Origin: VGEM01 sp033764265
Lineage (GTDB): Bacteria; Pseudomonadota; Alphaproteobacteria; Rhodospirillales; Rhodospirillaceae
Reading direction: 5' to 3'
DNA: 8,588 nucleotides
Assembly (NCBI GenBank): GCA_033764265.1
Contig: JANRJB010000083.1
Location: forward strand, 1-8,588
In this document: piece after piece, positions 1 through 4,620 of the stretch
Numbering within the stretch: position 1 is the first letter of the stretch
Layout: the number at the start of each line of letters is the position of its first letter
Notes under the pieces: model-generated
Told to the model about the DNA's origin: nothing
Databases searched by the model: none
What the model saw: only the letters and a program-made list of their open reading frames with translations
Translations under genes and position numbers: made by a program

Positions 1-1
1 C

Positions 2-217
2 TCTCCGGCGGTCTCCGCCGGCGGTACGATCCAGATCTCGGCGGCGAACATCGAGACGCAGTCGGTCCCGGCGATCACTCCGGTTCTCGGCCAGCCCTAC
101 GATGTGTTGGTCTCCGGTCCGATCACCGGTTACGTCCAGCACATGGGCTTCAATGCCACCTCTGGCGTGATCACCGATCTGTCGTCGTTCCGCAACGGCG
201 GCGCGACGGCTCCGTAA
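2..217 (+). CDS. C-terminal end of an unrecognised, probably exported protein (5' end outside window)
   Basis: The frame is open from the first complete codon at position 2 to a TAA at 215-217, giving the last 71 residues of a protein whose start lies upstream. The residues are rich in Ser, Gly, Thr, Val and Ile with no Cys and few charges (for example AGGTIQISAANIETQSVPAI, ending FRNGGATAP). This looks like the beta-strand-rich tail of a secreted or surface protein rather than a cytosolic enzyme. I do not recognise the family. The codon usage is typical of the window, and a strong terminator 37 bp after the stop closes the transcript, which supports a real gene end. Its position just upstream of a type II secretion block makes it a possible substrate, but that is inference from proximity only. 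Confidence 0.7.
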   Translation, partial: SPAVSAGGTIQISAANIETQSVPAITPVLGQPYDVLVSGPITGYVQHMGFNATSGVITDLSSFRNGGATAP

Positions 218-229
218 CAGACCGCGTTG

Positions 230-241
230 GGGGTTAACCCC
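230..241. repeat. Short palindrome between stop codon and terminator
   Basis: GGGGTTAACCCC is a perfect 12-bp palindrome 12 bp after the stop codon of the partial gene. If one G is bulged, pairing extends outward (GTT on the left with AAC on the right). It could form a small hairpin ahead of the intrinsic terminator, or be fortuitous. No function can be assigned. Confidence 0.35.
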
Positions 242-254
242 AACCGGCGAAATC

Positions 255-289
255 GGGGAGGGTGGGAAACCACCCTCCCCTTTTTTTTT
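255..289 (+). terminator. Strong rho-independent terminator
   Basis: An 11-bp perfect stem, GGGGAGGGTGG (255-265) with CCACCCTCCCC (270-280), is closed by a GAAA tetraloop (266-269) and followed at once by nine T residues (281-289). This is a textbook intrinsic terminator for + strand transcription. It ends the transcript of the gene stopping at 217 and insulates the secretion block downstream, which therefore needs its own promoter in 290-564. The reverse strand lacks a comparable T-tract, so it acts in one direction. Confidence 0.95.
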
Positions 290-331
290 GCGCGCGGCGC
301 GGTCCTCGCCGATTTTCCCGGCCGTTTCCCG

Positions 332-343
332 ACTGGCCGATCG
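332..343. repeat. 12-bp direct repeat, copy 1 (copy 2 at 475-486)
   Basis: ACTGGCCGATCG occurs here and again at 475-486, in the same orientation and 143 bp apart, both inside the non-coding region before gspF. The second copy forms the left part of an inverted repeat. Two copies of the same motif in one leader region could be binding sites for one regulator. In GC-rich DNA a chance match of this length is unlikely but possible. Confidence 0.4.
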
Positions 344-461
344 CGCCGAAAATTGGACTTCCGGTTCTCGGATAACGCGATGCGCCTTCAACAAGTTAGC
401 GCGTTCGGCGCGGCCTTGGTCACGCTTCGGTCCGCCTGCGATCGAGAACGACAGCACCCGT

Positions 462-475
462 TTACAGTGCTGTAA
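462..475. promoter_or_regulatory. Perfect dyad TTACAG-TG-CTGTAA, candidate operator
   Basis: TTACAG (462-467) and CTGTAA (470-475) are exact reverse complements separated by 2 bp. The dyad lies about 90 bp upstream of the gspF start and is one of the few AT-richer spots in the leader. No T-tract follows, so it is not a terminator. Its symmetry and position fit a dimeric transcription factor site near the operon promoter. I cannot name the regulator. Confidence 0.4.
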
Positions 476-492
476 CTGGCCGATCGGCCGGT
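475..492. promoter_or_regulatory. Second dyad around GGCCGATCGGCC, candidate operator
   Basis: GGCCGATCGGCC (478-489) is a perfect 12-bp palindrome. It extends to 475-492 with one mismatched pair (T477/G490). It shares base 475 with the preceding TTACAG dyad, so the two symmetrical elements sit side by side. Its left part is the second copy of the 12-bp direct repeat first seen at 332-343. It may be a regulator binding site or an RNA hairpin in the leader. Confidence 0.35.
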
Positions 493-564
493 CTTGCAGG
501 CAGAGTGCCAAATGCGTCTTGACCCGTCGCCCTTGCTGATCGGGGCCGGTTGCGGTGTCTCGTC

Positions 565-1782
565 ATGTCGACGGTTTTTGAGTATCAGGCTCTGGACGGT
601 GGCGGCCGCATCATGAGCGGGCGCGTCACTGCCGTGCACGAACGCGATGCTCTGCGCCAACTTCAGGGGCAGGGACTGTTGCCGACGTCCCTGATCACCG
701 CCCCGTCCGCAGCTGCGGTCACGGCGCGGGCCGCGGGCCGGGCCCGGGCAATCGTGTTTCAGGACTATATCCTGACCCTCAAGCAGCTCGCTCTCTTGCT
801 CAATGCCGCCGTTCCGCTTGTGCAGGCGGTCGCCACATTGAAGGACCAGGGCATCCATCCGGGGCTGAGCCGCGCGTTCGCCGACATCGAGAAGCGGATC
901 AGGGCAGGCGATCCGTTCAGCGCCGCATTCACCGGCGCGCTGCCCAATCTACCGGCCTACGTGGCACAGCTGGTGGCCGCCGGCGAGGCCATCGGCCGGC
1001 TGGGGCCGGCCATCGCCGACGCCGTCAAGCAAATGGAATACGACCATCAGGTGCGGGTCGAAATCCGCAACGCGCTGACGTACCCCGCGGTGCTGGTGAC
1101 CGCCGGCTTGGCCGCCGTGTTGTTCATCTTCATCGTGGTCGTGCCGCGTTTCTCGGCCATGATGTCGTCCACCAACGCCGACGTGCCGCTGTTGTCCCGG
1201 CTGGTCTTGAAGACCGGCCTGTTCCTGAACGAACACGCCATGGCCATTGCGGTCGTCGCCGCGGTGCTGGCGACGGCCGGCGCATGGCTGTTCCGCGACC
1301 CTGCCATGCGCGTACGCGCCCGCGAAGCGCTGGCGCGGGCCCCCCTGGTCGGAACGTGGCTGCGCGAATCGGATCTGGCCGGCTGGGCGTCGTTACTGTC
1401 CACCATGCTGGGCAATGGCATCGACCTGATCCGCGCGCTCGGTCTTGCCCGCGACAGCGTGCGCGTGCCCAGCCTGGCCCGCAACCTGGACCAAGTCACC
1501 AAGGCGGTTCGCGGCGGCGCGGCCCTGTCCGCCGCGCTGGCCCGCCAGGGAACCTTCAACCAGACCGCCGTCAGCCTGATCGAGGTCGGCGAAGACTCAG
1601 GCGAGTTGCCGGCCATGCTGCGCTCGCTTGCCACGCTGTACGAAGACGCCGGCCGTCAGCGCATGAAACGCTTTCTGCTGCTGCTCGAGCCCGCCGCCAT
1701 CATCCTGATCGGCGGGGTGATCGGTGGCATCGTGGTGGCAATCATGTTAGCAATCACCAGCGTCAATCAGCTGGCGATCTGA
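565..1782 (+). CDS. gspF: Type II secretion system inner-membrane platform protein GspF
   Basis: This 405-residue protein has the standard length and architecture of GspF/PilC, the polytopic inner-membrane protein at the base of the T2SS assembly platform. The N-terminus (STVFEYQALDGGGRIMSGRV, from residue 2) is characteristic of the family. Two T2SSF-type cytoplasmic domains follow, at about 65-170 and 260-365. The first carries the GEAIGRL element (140-146) and the second the hallmark GEDSGELP (342-349). Three hydrophobic spans are visible at about 174-193, 224-243 and 370-397. I chose ATG 565 because the protein then begins exactly as family members do; an in-frame TTG at 550 would add five residues. 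No good Shine-Dalgarno precedes either start. In canonical operons gspE precedes gspF; here gspF is first, so the ATPase must be encoded elsewhere. Known for the family: it contacts GspE and GspL and supports pseudopilus assembly. Type IV pilus PilC is the alternative, but the pseudopilin genes that follow favour T2SS. Confidence 0.93.
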   Translation: MSTVFEYQALDGGGRIMSGRVTAVHERDALRQLQGQGLLPTSLITAPSAAAVTARAAGRARAIVFQDYILTLKQLALLLNAAVPLVQAVATLKDQGIHPGLSRAFADIEKRIRAGDPFSAAFTGALPNLPAYVAQLVAAGEAIGRLGPAIADAVKQMEYDHQVRVEIRNALTYPAVLVTAGLAAVLFIFIVVVPRFSAMMSSTNADVPLLSRLVLKTGLFLNEHAMAIAVVAAVLATAGAWLFRDPAMRVRAREALARAPLVGTWLRESDLAGWASLLSTMLGNGIDLIRALGLARDSVRVPSLARNLDQVTKAVRGGAALSAALARQGTFNQTAVSLIEVGEDSGELPAMLRSLATLYEDAGRQRMKRFLLLLEPAAIILIGGVIGGIVVAIMLAITSVNQLAI

Positions 1783-1823
1783 CCCAAAACCCGGCCATGC
1801 CCGCCAACCGAAGCGTCATCCCC

Positions 1824-2300
1824 ATGAACACATCGATCGTCTGGCGCCGCACCGCCTGTTCCGCTCGCCGCGGCACGTCGGGCTTCACTCTGCTCGAAAT
1901 GCTGGTCGTGCTGGTGATCATCGGTTTGATCGCGGGCCTGGTCGGCCCACAGCTGCTGGGTCGCGTCGATACGTCGAAAGTCACTACCGCCGACACCCAG
2001 GTCCGCATGCTCAAGGGTGCGCTCGACACCATGCGGCTGGATATTGGGCGCTTCCCCTCCAAGGAAGAAGGTTTGGATCTGCTGATGTCCGCGCCCAAGG
2101 ACGACACGCTGGCGCGCCGTTGGCGCGGGCCTTACCTCACCGAAGCGATCCCGCTCGATCCCTGGGGCAACCCCTATCAGTACGGGCCGGACACCTCGGT
2201 CTCGGTCATCCTGTACAGCTACGGCGCCGACGGGCGGCCTGGCGGCGAAGGCGTAGATGCCGATGTCGGTTTCACTCCAAAGCAGCTCTCCAGCAACTGA
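1824..2300 (+). CDS. gspG: Type II secretion system major pseudopilin GspG
   Basis: A 158-residue major pseudopilin, the subunit that polymerises into the periplasmic pseudopilus. The prepilin peptidase site is G20|F21 in SGFTLLEM, with the required Glu at +5 (residue 25) and a hydrophobic N-terminal helix to about residue 42. The C-terminal half has the GspG signatures: RFPSKEEGLDLL (76-87), a WRGPYL element (100-105), LDPWGNPYQY (111-120) and the calcium-loop region YGADGRPGGEGVDADV (133-148), in which D136, D145 and D147 are likely ligands by family analogy. ATG 1824 gives a 20-residue basic leader. An in-frame ATG at 1797 would make it 29 residues. GAAG at 1810-1813 is a weak ribosome site for 1824, and neither start is strongly marked. 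The gene lies 41 bp after gspF, and its end overlaps gspH. Confidence 0.93.
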   Translation: MNTSIVWRRTACSARRGTSGFTLLEMLVVLVIIGLIAGLVGPQLLGRVDTSKVTTADTQVRMLKGALDTMRLDIGRFPSKEEGLDLLMSAPKDDTLARRWRGPYLTEAIPLDPWGNPYQYGPDTSVSVILYSYGADGRPGGEGVDADVGFTPKQLSSN

Positions 2301-2700
2301 CAGCGCAGGTTTTACGCTGCTCGAAGTGCTGGTGGTCCTGGCGATCCTGGGCCTGGCCGCAGCAGCCGTAGGACCGCGCCTGGCGGCGATGTACGACAGC
2401 ATCGCCTTCGCCATGACGCGCGAGACCTTGGAACAGGACTTGAGCGCGCTGCCCTACCAGGCGTTTGTGGCGGGCACCGACATGGTGCTGGGCGAGACGC
2501 CGAAGGGCGCGCAACTGGCCGATGGCGCCGTGCCGGCGACGCTCGTTCTGCCGGACGGATGGAACCTGGATGTTCCCCAACCAATCTGGTTTCGCGCATC
2601 CGGATTCTGCTCGGGCGGTACGGTCGTCGTGACCGTCGGCGAGATCAGCGAAACCTATATCCTGCGCGCGCCCCAATGCCGGGCCGAGGCCGCGCCATGA
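2257..2700 (+). CDS. gspH: Type II secretion minor pseudopilin, GspH-like
   Basis: This 147-residue protein has a prepilin leader cut at G18|F19 (AGFTLLEV, Glu +5 at residue 23) and a hydrophobic helix to about residue 38. Its place directly after gspG and its size match GspH, a minor pseudopilin at the pseudopilus tip complex. The body is poorly conserved, so the H assignment rests mainly on gene order. Two cysteines near the C-terminus (C118 in GFCSGG and C141 in APQCRA) could form a disulfide in the periplasm. ATG 2257 is preceded by GAAGG (2247-2251) at 5-bp spacing, which favours it over ATG 2263, two codons later. The start lies inside gspG, overlapping it by 44 bp in another frame, which implies translational coupling. 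Its TGA stop overlaps the next ATG (ATGA at 2697-2700). Confidence 0.8.
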   Translation: MPMSVSLQSSSPATDSAGFTLLEVLVVLAILGLAAAAVGPRLAAMYDSIAFAMTRETLEQDLSALPYQAFVAGTDMVLGETPKGAQLADGAVPATLVLPDGWNLDVPQPIWFRASGFCSGGTVVVTVGEISETYILRAPQCRAEAAP

Positions 2701-2756
2701 GTGGTCGCCCCATGAGTGGTCGCGCCATGACTGATCGCGCCATGACTGATCGCGCG
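2697..2756 (+). repeat. Four tandem 15-bp units, each starting with ATG, in the gspI leader
   Basis: The units are ATGAGTGGTCGCCCC (2697-2711), ATGAGTGGTCGCGCC (2712-2726), ATGACTGATCGCGCC (2727-2741) and ATGACTGATCGCGCG (2742-2756). They differ by one to four bases and fall into two pairs. The period is a multiple of three, so gain or loss of a unit keeps the frame and only changes the prepilin leader length and the number of available start codons. Confidence 0.95.
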
Positions 2757-3197
2757 ATTCATGCCCGCGGCTTCACACTTCTGGAAGCCATCGTCGCCGT
2801 CACGATCATCGGCATGACGATGATACCGCTGATGTCGTTCATGTCCCAATCCGCCCTGCAGCTGACGGCGGCAGGCCAATCCAATTCCCGAAGCACCATC
2901 GCGCTGGACGCTGCGGCATTCATGGAAACCGTCAATCCGATGATCGACGGAACGGGCGCCACCACCATGGGCGACGTGCGCATTTCGTGGTCCAGCCAGC
3001 CGCTGGTCGAGCCCAACACCACCGTCAGGCCCGGCGTCGGCTTGGCCTCGTATGCGATCGGATTTTACCGGGTCAACGTCCAGGTCGCACGCGGCGCACA
3101 GGACCCGTGGTTCGACTTCGACATGCGCAAGGTCGGCTACCGCCGCATCACGGTCAATGATCCGTTCGCGGGCGATCCCAACGAGGCGACGCAATGA
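2697..3197 (+). CDS. gspI: Type II secretion minor pseudopilin, GspI-like
   Basis: A 166-residue pseudopilin cut at G25|F26 (ARGFTLLEA, Glu +5 at residue 30), with a hydrophobic segment AIVAVTIIGMTMIPLMSFM at 31-49. Position after gspH suggests GspI, the minor pseudopilin that nucleates the tip complex with J and K. It is longer than most GspI proteins, partly because of an unusual leader: residues 1-20 are four tandem five-residue units (MSGRP, MSGRA, MTDRA, MTDRA). Each unit supplies an ATG, so starts at 2697, 2712, 2727 and 2742 are all possible. I chose 2697 because GAGG (2686-2689) lies 7 bp upstream and because it makes the ATGA overlap with gspH. A start at 2742 would leave a 10-residue leader, which is closer to the usual short form. 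The stop at 3195-3197 overlaps the gspJ ATG. Confidence 0.78.
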   Translation: MSGRPMSGRAMTDRAMTDRAIHARGFTLLEAIVAVTIIGMTMIPLMSFMSQSALQLTAAGQSNSRSTIALDAAAFMETVNPMIDGTGATTMGDVRISWSSQPLVEPNTTVRPGVGLASYAIGFYRVNVQVARGAQDPWFDFDMRKVGYRRITVNDPFAGDPNEATQ

Positions 3198-3808
3198 CCG
3201 CGCGCGGCTTCACTCTGCTCGAGGCCCTGGTCGTTCTGGCGATCGCCGGGCTGGTGGCCGCGGTGATGATCCAGGGGTTCGGTACCGTGCTGGCGGTGCG
3301 CCAATCGGTCGCGGCCAACGTCGATGACCTGCGCCGCGTCGTCCTCGAGCGCAACGTCATCGTCGACCCGCTGACCGGTCTCATTCCCGACTACAAGGAT
3401 GCGCCCGGGGTTTTCCGCGGCGGCCGCCAGAGCCTGGAGGGGTTGACCATCCGCCCGCTCAACGGGCCCGCCGGTACGCCGCGGCCGTTCCGTCTTTCGC
3501 TTGAATACGACCGCGCCCGCAACGAGACGGTCTTGCGGTACCTCGAAGAACCGATGCCATCTCAAGATCTTGCCCGCTGGCCGGGCGATGTCGGCTCGTT
3601 CGCGTACCGCGACATTTCCGGCGACTGGGTTGAAGCCTGGCCGCCGCTGTTCGACGAAAACGCTCCGCAAACGCCGTGGCTGGTGCGGCTGTCCAGCGGG
3701 CTCGCGTCGAACCCCGTGATGATTGCCTATGTCGCCAGCCCGCACGAACGCGCCTTCCGCATCGAAGACCTCGGTATGCCGGGCATGGACGACGATCGCG
3801 CGCCGTAA
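3194..3808 (+). CDS. gspJ: Type II secretion minor pseudopilin, GspJ-like
   Basis: A 204-residue protein, the usual size for GspJ, with a very short leader cut at G5|F6 (MTARGFTLLEA, Glu +5 at residue 10) and a hydrophobic helix to about residue 27. The C-terminal half contains a GDWVEAWPPLFDE segment followed by TPWLVRLSS, resembling the Trp-rich stretch before a strand in GspJ proteins. ATG 3194 has GAGG at 3183-3186, 7 bp upstream, and overlaps the gspI stop by 4 bp (ATGA), so translation is probably coupled. GspJ binds GspI and GspK in the tip complex that caps the pseudopilus. No gspK follows, although it usually does; the next gene, after 52 bp, encodes a small exported protein. Confidence 0.82.
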   Translation: MTARGFTLLEALVVLAIAGLVAAVMIQGFGTVLAVRQSVAANVDDLRRVVLERNVIVDPLTGLIPDYKDAPGVFRGGRQSLEGLTIRPLNGPAGTPRPFRLSLEYDRARNETVLRYLEEPMPSQDLARWPGDVGSFAYRDISGDWVEAWPPLFDENAPQTPWLVRLSSGLASNPVMIAYVASPHERAFRIEDLGMPGMDDDRAP

Positions 3809-3860
3809 GCACGTTCGGCCGAAAACGCGAGTTTGAAACCTGGATAGAAATGGGTGACGC

Positions 3861-4178
3861 ATGAGATCACGCTATCTTCTGGCGCTAGCGCCGCTGGCGA
3901 CCCTTTCGAGTTGTGGCGCCGCGTCGGCCGAGGGGCCGACGTTCACGGCCAAGGCCGGGCCCGGAACCTTGGCCATTTTCAGCAGCTCTCAAAAGGCTGT
4001 CCTTTGCACCGCAGAAGTCGTGTTCTCGTACATGGAGAACGGCAAACGCGAGTTCGGCCGGCACAGCTGCCAGAACTACAACATCGCTGTCGGGACCGAC
4101 CTTGAGGTTTGCCGTGTCGACGACGCGCTGCTCGTCGAGCCGATCATCGAAGGGCCGGTGACGTCGCAATGTCAATGA
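3861..4178 (+). CDS. Small exported protein or lipoprotein with conserved-looking cysteines, unknown function
   Basis: I do not recognise this 105-residue protein. Residues 1-23 form a signal peptide with a basic start (MRSR) and a hydrophobic core (LLALAPLATL). LSSC at 15-18 fits a lipobox, which would make C18 the lipidated residue; alternatively signal peptidase I could cut after ASA (21-23). The mature part is short and probably beta-rich, with four further cysteines (C49, C70, C84, C104) that could form two disulfides in the periplasm. The start ATG 3861 is preceded by a weak GGGTGA (3852-3857). The gene lies 52 bp after gspJ and its TGA overlaps the next gene's ATG, so the two small exported proteins are probably made together. 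Location after the pseudopilins suggests an accessory or cargo role in secretion, as inference only. Confidence 0.72.
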   Translation: MRSRYLLALAPLATLSSCGAASAEGPTFTAKAGPGTLAIFSSSQKAVLCTAEVVFSYMENGKREFGRHSCQNYNIAVGTDLEVCRVDDALLVEPIIEGPVTSQCQ

Positions 4179-4537
4179 AACGCGCCGACTGTCGTCGAGC
4201 ACTCCGCCGCTGCCTCAGTGGCCTGACGATGCTTGCCGTTGCAGGAGCCAACGCGCCCGTTGACGCTCAAAACGGCGCTTTGGGCCTGCGCGATCAAGCG
4301 CACGTGGAAAACGAGTGCAAACTGACCTACCTGCGGAACACCAAGTCCTCGGCTGCCCGCAGCTACATAGAAAAAGCATGTAATTTCAGATCGTTAACGA
4401 CGTCGGGCGGAGCACTTGCGCAGACCGAGCGGGTGTTCCACGACTGCATCCTCGAGGTGCTGCCGGGAACCGAGGACGACCGGAATGCCGTGCAGCTTGC
4501 CAATGCCTGCAAGTCCAGGTCCTGGTCGACCGAGTGA
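4175..4537 (+). CDS. Small secreted protein with two C-x20-C half-repeats, unknown function
   Basis: This 120-residue protein begins with a strongly basic n-region (MKRADCRRALRRC), a hydrophobic core (LSGLTMLAVAGA) and a probable signal peptidase I site after VDA (29-31), giving a mature periplasmic or secreted protein of about 89 residues. Mature cysteines C48, C69, C91 and C112 are nearly evenly spaced. They define two half-repeats, C48-C69 and C91-C112, each with 20 residues between the cysteines and sharing the pattern C-x-L-x2-L-x2-T-x11-A-C. Both halves look helical, so each may be a disulfide-pinned helical hairpin. I cannot name the family. ATG 4175 makes an ATGA overlap with the upstream stop. 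ATG 4169, two codons earlier, is equally possible (MSMKR). No terminator follows. Confidence 0.72.
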   Translation: MKRADCRRALRRCLSGLTMLAVAGANAPVDAQNGALGLRDQAHVENECKLTYLRNTKSSAARSYIEKACNFRSLTTSGGALAQTERVFHDCILEVLPGTEDDRNAVQLANACKSRSWSTE

Positions 4538-4573
4538 AAACATCATCGCGACCCGATCGTCAACAGCACGGTA

Positions 4574-4595
4574 CGCTCCGCGCGTCGTCGGAGTG
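4574..4595 (+). other. Small hairpin in the spacer before the TPR-glycosyltransferase array
   Basis: CGCTCCG (4574-4580) can pair with CGGAGTG (4589-4595), with one G-U pair and an 8-nt loop. The 83-bp spacer between 4538 and 4620 is the second longest gap in the window. No T-tract follows, so this is not an intrinsic terminator. It could be an attenuating or RNA-stability element, or chance. Confidence 0.25.
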
Positions 4596-4610
4596 AACAG
4601 GGCGCGTATC

Positions 4611-4615
4611 GGAAG
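4611..4615 (+). promoter_or_regulatory. Ribosome binding site for the first TPR-glycosyltransferase gene
   Basis: GGAAG at 4611-4615, within the purine run GGAAGAAGAG, lies 5 bp before ATG 4621 and is one of the best Shine-Dalgarno-like sequences in the window. It fixes the start of the gene at 4621 and shows that the array has its own translation entry rather than relying on coupling to the small upstream genes. Confidence 0.65.
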
Positions 4616-4620
4616 AAGAG

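Larger units (their letters stand above)
290..564. other. Non-coding leader region upstream of gspF
   Basis: There is no convincing gene in this 275-bp stretch: the short open frames on either strand have no ribosome binding site and no recognisable protein. Because a terminator lies just upstream and a tightly packed operon starts at 565, the region should contain the operon promoter. I could not find a well-spaced sigma70 -35/-10 pair (TTGGAC at 353-358 and GATAAC at 371-376 are only 12 bp apart), nor a correctly spaced sigma54 site. The notable structure is a pair of abutting inverted repeats at 462-492 and a 12-bp direct repeat, listed separately. Confidence 0.6.

Noticed and set aside
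353..376. Possible sigma70 promoter TTGGAC ... GATAAC
   Set aside because: The spacer is only 12 bp, too short for a functional -35/-10 pair.
478..500. Possible sigma54 promoter (GG ... TTGCAG)
   Set aside because: The GG and GC doublets are not separated by the required 10 bp in any register I tried.
550..564. Upstream TTG start for gspF
   Set aside because: It adds RCLV-type residues not seen in the family. ATG 565 gives the expected N-terminus, and no ribosome site favours the TTG.
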